A DNA stretch of 64,000 nt from Ascidiaceihabitans sp. GTDB taxonomy: Bacteria; Pseudomonadota; Alphaproteobacteria; Rhodobacterales; Rhodobacteraceae. The first letter of the stretch is position 1; each line of letters begins with the position of its first letter. The notes below the pieces were generated by a model. It searched no databases, was not told the DNA's origin, and was given only the letters and a program-made list of their open reading frames with translations. Of the stretch, positions 17,845-25,470 are shown in pieces. The position numbers and the translations under genes were made by a program. Location: positions 1 to 64,000 of the forward strand of contig JAPKAB010000002.1 of assembly GCA_028825475.1 (NCBI GenBank), read 5' to 3'.

Positions 17845-19275
17845 ATGACCCGACTATTTCCATTTCTCCGACTGACTTACGGACTGAAACTGTCACTTGT
17901 TGCGGCTGTTCCTTTGATCCTCGCGGTAGCAGCGATTTCAACACTTGTGACCGTTCAATCGCGCACACTTGCGGAGCGTGAAATCAAGTCATTGGAAGCT
18001 CAGCTTCTTGCCGCAAAAAAAGAAGAATTGCGTAATTACGTGACCCAAGCCCGCAACGGATTTTACTTTATCTACGGCAACGCGGCCCCAAATGACGAAG
18101 TTGCAAAAAGACGCGTCCGTCAAATCTTATCCGCGATGATTTACGGCGATGATGGGTTCTTTTTCGTCTATGATTATGATGGCACAAATCTTGTTAGCCC
18201 GCGCCAAACAAATCGCATCAATCAAAACTGGTCAGGTGAAACAAACCGCGAAGGCGTTGCGGTGGTCGATGACTTAATTATGATTGCACGCCAAGGCGAT
18301 GGATACCTAACCCACCTCTGGCCTAAACCCTCCACGGGCGAAGAAGGACGTATGATCACTTATGTCACCTCTTTCCCATCATGGCGGTGGGCAGTCGGAA
18401 CAGGCGTGTTCATCGATGACGTACTTTCCTCTATCGCAACGGCCCGCGCAGAAGTCGAAGCTCGTGTGAAACGTACCTTCGGATATATTTCAGTTATTAC
18501 ATTGACTGCGTTGGTTATGGTTTTCGGTTCAGGAATGGTCATCAACTTCCGCGAAAGACGGTTGGCTGATGCCAAACTAAAGAAGCTAACCCAGCGCGTA
18601 TTCGATGCTCAAGAAGAAGAACGTGGACGTGTAGCCCGCGAACTGCATGATGGTATCAGTCAAATTCTCGTTGGTGTGCGGTTTTCTTTAGACAGTGCGC
18701 GCCGTCGATTGGCCCAAGGAGCACCTGACGCCGACAGTTCGCTTGAGCAAGGTATCGAAAATCTTGGCACGGCGATTACCGAAGTCCGCCGCATTAGCCG
18801 CGATCTGCGTCCTGGTGTGCTGGATGATCTCGGATTGGGGCCTGCTTTGAAGACTTTGGTTGAAGACTTTGAGGAACGAACAGGAATTGAGACTGAGTTT
18901 GAAACAGCCGTCTTTCGCAACCGTTTGGACTCCAACGCAAAAACTGCTCTTTATCGTATCGCCCAAGAGGCTTTGACAAATATCGAACGACACGCCAGCG
19001 CTACACGCACCGCTGTAGATATGCGTGGGCACAAAAACGGAGCCACTCTGAAAATCAGTGACAACGGGTGCGGAATTAACGCAACCACGCGCAAACGCGG
19101 GGCAGGAGTTGGACTGCGTAATATGGAAGAACGTGTCGAACAATTGGATGGTCAACTCACCATTCGTTCCTCTCATGGACCAAATGGTGGAACAGTCATC
19201 CTTGCAACTGTGCCCTTGACCCGCCTGCTTTCCCCAGAGATCAAGGCGCAACCCAAATTCGAAGGCGACACATGA
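17845..19275 (+). CDS. Sensor histidine kinase with extracytoplasmic Cache domain
   Basis: Two-component sensor of 476 residues. Membrane segment 1 is around residues 16-37, a periplasmic single-Cache domain runs to about 208 (GDDGFFFVYDYDGTNLVSP and FPSWRWAVGTGVFIDDV), and membrane segment 2 is about 212-234. A HisKA_3 helix follows with phospho-acceptor His268 in RVARELHDGISQIL. The HATPase domain has an N box near 374-385 (QEALTNIERHA), DNGCGI near 407 and GVGLRNMEERV. It is coupled to the response regulator by an ATGA overlap. By analogy with DctS of Rhodobacter capsulatus it probably senses the ligand of the divergent TRAP importer. Confidence 0.92.
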   Translation: MTRLFPFLRLTYGLKLSLVAAVPLILAVAAISTLVTVQSRTLAEREIKSLEAQLLAAKKEELRNYVTQARNGFYFIYGNAAPNDEVAKRRVRQILSAMIYGDDGFFFVYDYDGTNLVSPRQTNRINQNWSGETNREGVAVVDDLIMIARQGDGYLTHLWPKPSTGEEGRMITYVTSFPSWRWAVGTGVFIDDVLSSIATARAEVEARVKRTFGYISVITLTALVMVFGSGMVINFRERRLADAKLKKLTQRVFDAQEEERGRVARELHDGISQILVGVRFSLDSARRRLAQGAPDADSSLEQGIENLGTAITEVRRISRDLRPGVLDDLGLGPALKTLVEDFEERTGIETEFETAVFRNRLDSNAKTALYRIAQEALTNIERHASATRTAVDMRGHKNGATLKISDNGCGINATTRKRGAGVGLRNMEERVEQLDGQLTIRSSHGPNGGTVILATVPLTRLLSPEIKAQPKFEGDT

Positions 19276-19916
19276 CCCTGCCCATCCGTGTATTGATTGT
19301 TGACGACCACCCAATGGTTGCCCAAGGCATCCAATCCGTTCTGGAAAGTTATTCAGAACTCGAAATCGTGGGCACCTTAAACAATGGCCGCGCTGTTGTT
19401 GAACAGCTTGAGACACTGAACCCGGATGTAATCCTGATGGATCTGAACATGCCAGAGATGGGTGGACTAACTGCAACAGAGTTGGTTATTGAACGACGGC
19501 CTGGAACTCGCGTTCTGATTCTATCGATGCACGACAGCCCAGAATATATCGTCTCTGCCCTTTCTCACGGTGCCATGGGGTATATTTTGAAAGACGTACC
19601 GACCGACGAAATCAAACTAGCTATTGATGCCGTAATGGGCGGCGAACGGTACTTGTGTACGGGTGCTGCCGGATCGTTGAAGCCAAAAGCCGATGGTGCG
19701 CGCGAAGCCTTAACTGGGCGTGAGCAGACTATCCTACTGCAAGTCGCCCAAGGAAAATCCAACAAAGATGTGGCTGCAGAATTGGAAATTTCCGTTCGCA
19801 CGGTGGAAACTCACCGTAAAAACATCAAACGTAAATTGGGCATCTCATCAACCGCCGGTTTGACACGTTACGCTATGGAACATGGGGTGCTGCAGGGGAC
19901 CGGAACCGTTCGGTAG
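19272..19916 (+). CDS. NarL/LuxR-type response regulator
   Basis: A 214-residue response regulator. The receiver domain has the acidic pair Asp11/Asp12, phospho-acceptor Asp57 in DVILMDLNMPEMGG, Ser/Thr in LILSMHD, and Lys in YILKDVPTDE. The C-terminal LuxR helix-turn-helix (about residues 147-200) reads LTGREQTILLQVAQGKSNKD and SVRTVETHRKNIKRKLGI. It is coupled to the kinase gene. The likely target is the divergent dctPQM promoter in 17580-17844, as for DctR. Confidence 0.95.
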   Translation: MTLPIRVLIVDDHPMVAQGIQSVLESYSELEIVGTLNNGRAVVEQLETLNPDVILMDLNMPEMGGLTATELVIERRPGTRVLILSMHDSPEYIVSALSHGAMGYILKDVPTDEIKLAIDAVMGGERYLCTGAAGSLKPKADGAREALTGREQTILLQVAQGKSNKDVAAELEISVRTVETHRKNIKRKLGISSTAGLTRYAMEHGVLQGTGTVR

Positions 19917-20052
19917 CAGGCCATGTGATTCTAAATTACCTCTATTAACGAATTCACTTCTAGAAATTTTCATAAGTGTCGTCAAAATTACTCATTTTGA
20001 AATTTAATGTCCCAAAATGCAGACTTTTTGATATTTATTTCACACAGAGCTG

Positions 20053-20081
20053 TTGACGACCCACAAATCGGCCAATATTGT
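20053..20081 (+). promoter_or_regulatory. Sigma-70-type promoter of the ilvBN leader
   Basis: TTGACG (20053-20058) and TATTGT (20076-20081) are separated by 17 bases, close to the housekeeping consensus. Transcription would start near 20088, giving a leader of about 165 bases that contains the leader peptide and attenuator. Confidence 0.7.
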
Positions 20082-20111
20082 GGACTTGAGTAAATGAGGG
20101 GCCCTTCAGGT

Positions 20112-20159
20112 ATGACACATGTCGTCGTCATTTTAGGAACACAGCGCATGGTCCGGTAA
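20112..20159 (+). CDS. ilvL: ilvBN leader peptide
   Basis: A 15-codon reading frame encoding MTHVVVILGTQRMVR. Five consecutive codons (20121-20135) are Val-Val-Val-Ile-Leu, the three end products of the pathway controlled by the downstream genes. GAGGGG at 20096-20101 is a plausible ribosome site, 10 bases before the ATG. The stop at 20157-20159 comes just after the first arm of the alternative hairpin. This is the classic arrangement for transcription attenuation by a branched-chain leader peptide. Confidence 0.88.
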   Translation: MTHVVVILGTQRMVR

Positions 20160-20211
20160 CGGAACGCCATTTCGGTACCCATGCGCCCCCGCCAATCGGG
20201 GGCTTTTTTTT
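20144..20211 (+). terminator. ilvBN attenuator: antiterminator and terminator pair
   Basis: The terminator is GCCCCCG (20185-20191), loop CCAAT, CGGGGGC (20197-20203), then eight T. A competing stem is GCGCATGG (20144-20151) with CCATGCGC (20179-20186), which overlaps the 5' terminator arm by two bases. If the ribosome stalls at the Val/Ile/Leu codons, the 20144 arm is free and the competing stem can form. If it reaches the stop codon, it covers that arm and the terminator can form. The pairing is seen in the sequence; the switch is inferred. Confidence 0.85.
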
Positions 20212-20251
20212 GCGCCACATAAATTACAGATTTGAAGACGGAGCCTAACAG

Positions 20252-22003
20252 ATGACACGCCAAATGACCGGAGCAGAAATGGTTGTTCAAGCCTTGATAG
20301 ATCAAGGTGTGGATACAGTCTTTGGATACCCGGGTGGTGCCGTCCTCCCAATTTACGATGCGATCTTTCAGCAAAATCACATCAAACACGTTCTGGTGCG
20401 CCACGAACAAGGTGCTGTTCACGCAGCCGAAGGGTACGCCCGTTCCACAGGTAAACCTGGCGTTTGCCTGGTAACATCTGGTCCAGGTGCCACGAACGCC
20501 GTTACTGGCCTAACGGACGCCCTGCTCGACAGCATTCCAATCATCGTTTTGACGGGCCAAGTACCAACATTCATGATCGGTTCCGACGCGTTCCAAGAAG
20601 CTGACACCGTTGGCATCACACGTCCTTGCACCAAACATAATTGGCTAGTGAAAGAAACGAATGCGCTGGCTAGCGTTTTGCACGAAGCATTCCACGTCGC
20701 TACAAGCGGTCGCCCTGGTCCTGTTTTAGTCGACATCCCAAAAGATGTTCAATTCGCGAGTGGTAATTATAACGCACCACAGCCATCAACTTCCCATTAT
20801 CAGCCAACTGTTAAGGGCGACATCACTTCAATCACTGAACTGGTTGAAGCTATGGAAAAAGCAGAGCGCCCACTATTCTACACCGGTGGCGGCGTTATTA
20901 ACTCTGGTCCAGCAGCCAGCCAATTGTTGCGCGAACTTGTCGCCGCAACAAATTTCCCGATCACATCAACTTTGATGGGCCTTGGCGCATACCCAGCGTC
21001 TGGCGACAACTGGTTGGGTATGCTTGGCATGCACGGTTTGTACGAAGCAAACATGGCGATGCACGGTTGTGATCTGATGATCAACATTGGTGCCCGTTTC
21101 GACGACCGTATCACGGGTGTGATCAGCGAATTCAGTCCAAACTCAACCAAAGCGCATATCGATATTGATCCGTCCTCGATTAACAAAGTTATCCGCGTCG
21201 ACATTCCTATTGTTGGTGATGTGGGCCACGTTCTTGAGGACTTGATGAAAGTTTGGAAATCTCGTGGTCGTAAGACCAACTCTGCAGCCGTTGCAAACTG
21301 GTGGAGCCAGATCAAAGAATGGCAGGCGATTGAATGCTTGAAATTCACGCAGCAAGGCAAGGTTATCAAACCACAGTACGCCCTGTCCCGCCTCGAGGCT
21401 TTGACCAAGAACCACGACCGCTACATCACAACCGAAGTTGGCCAACATCAGATGTGGGCTGCGCAATACTTGGGCTTTGAAGACCCTAACCGTTGGATGA
21501 CTTCCGGTGGCTTAGGCACAATGGGTTACGGCTTCCCCGCCTCCATTGGTGTTCAAATGGGTCATCCAGAATCTCTGGTCATTAACGTGGCTGGCGAAGC
21601 AAGTTGGTTGATGAACATGCAAGAGCTGGGAACAGCAATGCAATACAACCTGCCCGTTAAGCAATTCATCCTGAACAACGAACGTTTGGGAATGGTACGC
21701 CAGTGGCAAGAATTGCTCCACGGTGAACGTTATTCTTCCAGCTGGTCTGAATCTTTGCCTGACTTTGTAAAGTTAGCTGAAGCGTTTGGTGCCAAAGGTA
21801 TCTTGTGCTCTGACCCTGATGATCTCGATGAAGCAATCATGGAGATGCTAAACCACGATGGCCCAGTTTTGTTTGATTGCTTGGTTGAGAAACACGAAAA
21901 CTGCTTCCCGATGATCCCCTCGGGAAAAGCACATAATGAAATGTTGCTTGGTGATGCTGACACTCAAGGTGCCATCGATGCCAAAGGATCAGTTTTGGTC
22001 TAA
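20252..22003 (+). CDS. ilvB: Acetolactate synthase, large (catalytic) subunit
   Basis: AHAS catalytic subunit, first step of Val, Leu and Ile synthesis, using TPP, FAD and Mg2+. The 583 residues follow the family throughout. Glu52 in VRHEQGAVHAAEGYA is the TPP-activating glutamate, and MGLGAYPASGDNWLGMLGMH and RFDDRITG lie in the FAD domain. The TPP/Mg site reads VAGEASWLMN...ILNN, with Glu449 (codon 21596-21598) where most relatives have the Asp of GDGS or GDAS. GGAG precedes the ATG. It lies behind the leader peptide and attenuator, with ilvN about 90 bases downstream. Confidence 0.97.
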   Translation: MTRQMTGAEMVVQALIDQGVDTVFGYPGGAVLPIYDAIFQQNHIKHVLVRHEQGAVHAAEGYARSTGKPGVCLVTSGPGATNAVTGLTDALLDSIPIIVLTGQVPTFMIGSDAFQEADTVGITRPCTKHNWLVKETNALASVLHEAFHVATSGRPGPVLVDIPKDVQFASGNYNAPQPSTSHYQPTVKGDITSITELVEAMEKAERPLFYTGGGVINSGPAASQLLRELVAATNFPITSTLMGLGAYPASGDNWLGMLGMHGLYEANMAMHGCDLMINIGARFDDRITGVISEFSPNSTKAHIDIDPSSINKVIRVDIPIVGDVGHVLEDLMKVWKSRGRKTNSAAVANWWSQIKEWQAIECLKFTQQGKVIKPQYALSRLEALTKNHDRYITTEVGQHQMWAAQYLGFEDPNRWMTSGGLGTMGYGFPASIGVQMGHPESLVINVAGEASWLMNMQELGTAMQYNLPVKQFILNNERLGMVRQWQELLHGERYSSSWSESLPDFVKLAEAFGAKGILCSDPDDLDEAIMEMLNHDGPVLFDCLVEKHENCFPMIPSGKAHNEMLLGDADTQGAIDAKGSVLV

Positions 22004-22092
22004 TGCCCGCGGGGCACCGCATCAGGTACCCTATCGGCCTACCTTTAACGGTTCAATCGCGAACCGATCAAATTTGACGAATGGAATTCGAT

Positions 22093-22653
22093 ATGTCTGA
22101 CCTCAATCTGAAAAAAGGCACCTCCGCCAAGTCCGCATATAACTTGCGCCCCAATTTTTCTGACATCGTTGAGCGCCACACACTGGCTGTTATGGTCGAA
22201 AATGAACCCGGCGTTCTAGCACGTGTTATCGGTCTGTTTGCAGGACGTGGCTACAATATCGAAAGCCTTACAGTTGCTGAGGTTGATCACGAAGGTAAGT
22301 TGTCGCGCATCACAATCGTGACCACGGGGACTCCACAAGTGATTGAACAGATTAAAGCACAGTTAGGCCGTATCGTTACAGTACACGATGTGCATGACCT
22401 AACGGTCGAAGGACCTTCTGTTGAGCGTGAATTGGCTATGTTCAAGGTTGCGGGCGATGGCGATAAACGCGTCGAAGCCCTCCGTTTGGCTGACATTTTT
22501 CGCGCAAACGTTGTAGACAGCACACTGAAAAATTTTGTGTTTGAAATCACTGGTGCACCAGAAAAAATCGATGCATTTGCAGATCTTATGCGCCCCCTTG
22601 GCTTGGTCGAAGTGGCAAGAACTGGCGTTGCAGCACTATCGCGCGGCATCTGA
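22093..22653 (+). CDS. ilvN: Acetolactate synthase, small (regulatory) subunit
   Basis: Regulatory subunit that activates IlvB and gives valine feedback inhibition. From the ATG at 22093 it has 186 residues (four more if the ATG at 22081 is used). The N-terminal ACT domain reads TLAVMVENEPGVLARVIGLF and FAGRGYNIESLTVAEVDHEG, and the C-terminal ALS_ss domain contains LADIFRANVVDSTLKNFVFE and GVAALSRGI. The short gap after ilvB holds a small inverted repeat (CGGTTC/GAACCG, 22049-22066). Confidence 0.95.
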   Translation: MSDLNLKKGTSAKSAYNLRPNFSDIVERHTLAVMVENEPGVLARVIGLFAGRGYNIESLTVAEVDHEGKLSRITIVTTGTPQVIEQIKAQLGRIVTVHDVHDLTVEGPSVERELAMFKVAGDGDKRVEALRLADIFRANVVDSTLKNFVFEITGAPEKIDAFADLMRPLGLVEVARTGVAALSRGI

Positions 22654-22662
22654 ACTAGAAAA

Positions 22663-22692
22663 AATTAGCAGGCGATCGCTTGCCTGCTAATT
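22663..22692. terminator. Bidirectional hairpin terminator after ilvN
   Basis: AATTAGCAGGC (22663-22673) pairs perfectly over 11 bp with GCCTGCTAATT (22682-22692). It lies between the ilvN stop and the stop codon of the convergent small gene and can serve both strands. The loop and arm include the palindrome GCGATCGC. Confidence 0.75.
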
Positions 22693-22973
22693 GTTGTGTT
22701 TCGAATCCCAGTGCAAATTGAGGCCCGTTTCGTCAGTTTGAGATTTGAAGCGAGATTCGTTGTAGCGTAGCCATCAATGACTACAAATGTAGTCACGATG
22801 CGAAAATTACCCTGTAACTTAACATCAAATTCGATGAGATCTCCAGCGTCCAAGGTCCACTTTTCTTCGGGTGAGTTATCTGCTGGTCTCAGAAATGCTA
22901 GCTCTCCATGGTCATCACACCACACGACGGCCTTGCGAGCAACAGCGTCGCTCCAGATGATAACACCCATCAT
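22665..22973 (-). CDS. Small conserved protein, possibly cold-shock-like fold
   Basis: A 102-residue protein without a family I can name firmly. The first half, VIIWSDAVARKAVVWCDDHG followed by ELAFLRP and then DAGDLIEFDVKLQGNFRIVTTF, has the alternating beta pattern and the motif order of a cold-shock/OB-like domain, but the usual aromatic RNA-binding motifs are missing. Similar short proteins occur in Rhodobacterales as far as I recall. Its final codons lie inside the ilvN terminator hairpin. It is convergent with ilvN and divergent from the XRE regulator. Confidence 0.6.
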   Translation of the reverse strand: MMGVIIWSDAVARKAVVWCDDHGELAFLRPADNSPEEKWTLDAGDLIEFDVKLQGNFRIVTTFVVIDGYATTNLASNLKLTKRASICTGIRNTTISRQAIAC

Positions 22974-23190
22974 AAAATCTACCCTCCAGTTAAGCTAATT
23001 CAACAGAAATCTTGGGCGTGTGAAAATGCCTATAGCCGCAACTTGTGCTTGCATTTTATGTCCACTTAAGTATCATCGTGATGCTAAAGAGCTTCAAGCT
23101 TGACGCGTGTTGAGACCAATTGCCCGTATTTGCGCATTGTTTGTGCACCCAACGCCCCCAAATTTGGCAAAATCAATTCGCGAGGAAGAT

Positions 23191-23988
23191 ATGAGCGCAA
23201 CACCAAAGAAACCGTCCGAGCTTCGCAGCATGTTTGGCGCAAATCTTTGTAGCCTTGCAAAAGGCTACCCTTCGATATCCGAATTATCGCGCCAACTCGG
23301 CATAAACCGCACCCAATTCAACAGATACTTGTCCGGCGAGAGTTTCCCCCGCCCCGATGTCCTTGCACGCATATGTGCATTTTTTGACATCGACGCCCGC
23401 GTCTTGCTCGAGCCGGTTCATCGCATTCAATCGGTGCCCGATCCAATTTCCGGTAATTTCCTCACTGACTTTGTCGGTGCCGGGACCCACAATTTGTCAG
23501 AAGAGACCTTTCCAAATGGGTTTTACAAGTTTTCTCGCCGCAGTTTTTTGGAAGCAGACCAGTTCCTCCAGGGCTTGGTCTATGTCAAGCGTTCAAAGGG
23601 AAACACCTTTATCCGTGGTTACGAAGCCAAAGCAGCTATGGGTGCACAAGGCCTGAACGAAACACACCGAGCGCGTGAATTCAGAGGACTAATATTGCAA
23701 CAAGAAGAAGGTGTTGCAGCATTTGTCTCACGTCGCAATTCAATGACATCATCATTCAATTACCTTCACCGCGTCACATCCTTTGAAAACAATTTCTGGG
23801 TTGGCTATGCCACTCGAACAGTTCGAGAATCCCTGATGGGCGATCGCGTGACACGCCTTGTTTTTGAACATTTAGGACATGACTTTGGGAAAGCGCGTGA
23901 AACCACCGCTAACACCGGGTATTGCAGTGTTAGTGATCTCAATGCATTTCACAAACGCCTACTTCAGCCAGATGATCCATTCAGGTAA
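23191..23988 (+). CDS. XRE-family transcriptional regulator with unknown C-terminal domain
   Basis: Regulator of 265 residues from the ATG at 23191, which has GAGGAAG in front; an upstream in-frame start at 23107 adds 28 residues of non-conserved type. The helix-turn-helix is at about residues 20-62: SISELSRQLGINRTQFNRYL then SGESFPRPDVLARICAFFDI. The remaining ~190 residues look like a ligand-binding or effector domain without a motif I know (for example FPNGFYKFSRRSFLEADQFL). The Rieske oxygenase gene starts about 106 bases downstream on the same strand, so the regulator may control it. Confidence 0.85.
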   Translation: MSATPKKPSELRSMFGANLCSLAKGYPSISELSRQLGINRTQFNRYLSGESFPRPDVLARICAFFDIDARVLLEPVHRIQSVPDPISGNFLTDFVGAGTHNLSEETFPNGFYKFSRRSFLEADQFLQGLVYVKRSKGNTFIRGYEAKAAMGAQGLNETHRAREFRGLILQQEEGVAAFVSRRNSMTSSFNYLHRVTSFENNFWVGYATRTVRESLMGDRVTRLVFEHLGHDFGKARETTANTGYCSVSDLNAFHKRLLQPDDPFR

Positions 23989-24094
23989 TCACCTAACCCA
24001 CGTGTGTCGCGTGCGGGAAAGTCAGGTCGCTGTTGCACAAGCAGTGCGTCAACCATTTTCTTAGCTTGAAAGTAACAAAGCTAAGGAGAAGTAG

Positions 24095-25252
24095 ATGGAT
24101 CATGCCACAAATATAGACGTCGTGCGCCGCCCTATCCACGAGGCAAATGGCCTCCCGAACGCACATTACATTGATCCATCCGTCTTTGACGAAGAAAAAC
24201 ATGCCGTTTTATTCTCACAGTGGGCTGGCTTTGGGGTTGGTGCCGAAGTGCCAGAAATCAGTGATGCAGTTCCACAAACTTTTCTAGGCATACCCTTGCT
24301 TATGCTACGTGACAAATCAGGCAAGGTACGTGTGTTCCAAAACACTTGTCGCCACCGTGGCATGATTTTGGTCGAAGAGCCCCGTAAAATTGAGGGCGCA
24401 ATACGTTGCCCCTATCACAGCTGGTGCTACTCAACTGAAGGCCGCTTGATCAGCACGCCACATGTTGGTGGTCCGGGTCAAAACACCCATGACGGAATTG
24501 ATCGCACGCTACTGGGCTTAATCGAAATACGCAGCTACGTCTGGATGGACATCGTTTGGATTAACATTTCTGGCGATGCGCCAGAATTTGTAGATGCCAA
24601 TGCAGAACTGGTTGCCCAATGGGCCGACTTTGATAAACCGCTGTTTCATGGCGGCGAAAACAGTACGTTCCAGCTCGCCCTTGATTGCAATTGGAAGCTG
24701 GCGGTTGAGAACTATTGCGAGAGCTATCATCTGCCGTGGATTCACCCCGGCCTGAACAGCTATTCACGGCTTGAAGACCACTACCACATCGAAGTGCCTG
24801 AAAAATATTCAGGTCAAGGCACATGGGTATATCGTCAACTTAAAGACGATGCTGGCAACACTTTCCCAGATTTTGCGGACATCGATGAAAAATGGGACAC
24901 TGCAGCTGAATACATTTCCGTCTTTCCGAATGTTTTGATGGGTGTTCACCGTGACCACACATTCGCAATCATCTTGACGCCCGAGGGGCCTGAAAAAACA
25001 GTTGAGAACATCCACCTCTATTACGCAGAACCTAAAACGGACGCCAACCTGCGTGCAAAAAATACCGAACAGTGGAAGCTGATCTTCAACGAAGACATAT
25101 TCGTAGTTGAAGGTATGCAACGTGGTCGTCATGCTCCGCAATTCGACGGGGGCCGCTTTTCACCAGCAATGGACGGTCCAACGCATCTGTTCCACGACTG
25201 GGTCGCCTCAAAGCTTCAAACCCATAGAAATACGAAAATGGCCGCTAAGTGA
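24095..25252 (+). CDS. Rieske ring-hydroxylating oxygenase, alpha subunit
   Basis: Terminal oxygenase of 385 residues. The Rieske [2Fe-2S] ligands are Cys85 and His87 (NTCRHRGM) and Cys105 and His108 (RCPYHSWCYS). The mononuclear iron site is in ENYCESYHLPWIHPGL, with His212 and His217, and the third carboxylate ligand is probably in NEDIFVVEGMQ near residue 330. The layout resembles choline, carnitine and glycine-betaine type monooxygenases rather than large aromatic dioxygenases, so a quaternary amine or similar substrate is possible but not shown. No reductase or ferredoxin gene is adjacent. The next gene overlaps its stop. Confidence 0.92.
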   Translation: MDHATNIDVVRRPIHEANGLPNAHYIDPSVFDEEKHAVLFSQWAGFGVGAEVPEISDAVPQTFLGIPLLMLRDKSGKVRVFQNTCRHRGMILVEEPRKIEGAIRCPYHSWCYSTEGRLISTPHVGGPGQNTHDGIDRTLLGLIEIRSYVWMDIVWINISGDAPEFVDANAELVAQWADFDKPLFHGGENSTFQLALDCNWKLAVENYCESYHLPWIHPGLNSYSRLEDHYHIEVPEKYSGQGTWVYRQLKDDAGNTFPDFADIDEKWDTAAEYISVFPNVLMGVHRDHTFAIILTPEGPEKTVENIHLYYAEPKTDANLRAKNTEQWKLIFNEDIFVVEGMQRGRHAPQFDGGRFSPAMDGPTHLFHDWVASKLQTHRNTKMAAK

Positions 25253-25470
25253 ATACGCTGGACCACCAGCTATTAGAGGCACACAGCGCAAACGATACAG
25301 CCGCATTAGTGACACTGTACGCCCAAGCGGCAGACCAGACTGACAATATTAACGCCGCCTGCTTCTACCTCACGCATGCCTATGTGTTTGCATTAGAACG
25401 CGGCCATGAAGCTGCTGACGTGCTTCGCGAGCGCCTTGCAGCCCATGGGCGGGAACCCTTGCAAGATTAG
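25249..25470 (+). CDS. Small helical protein coupled to the Rieske oxygenase
   Basis: A 73-residue protein starting at GTG (25249-25251), which overlaps the TGA of the oxygenase gene (GTGA). The sequence is all-helical by appearance: LDHQLLEAHSANDTAALVTL and then YAQAADQTDNINAACFYLTHAYVFALERGHEAADVLRE in two pieces, with a TPR- or SEL1-like spacing of small and aromatic residues. It ends four bases inside the convergent amidase gene. It is probably a conserved accessory protein; I do not recognise a named family. Confidence 0.75.
   Translation: MNTLDHQLLEAHSANDTAALVTLYAQAADQTDNINAACFYLTHAYVFALERGHEAADVLRERLAAHGREPLQD

Noticed and set aside
20133-20422. Minus-strand open frames across the ilv leader
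   Set aside because: They lie antisense to the leader peptide, attenuator and ilvB start and show no coding features.
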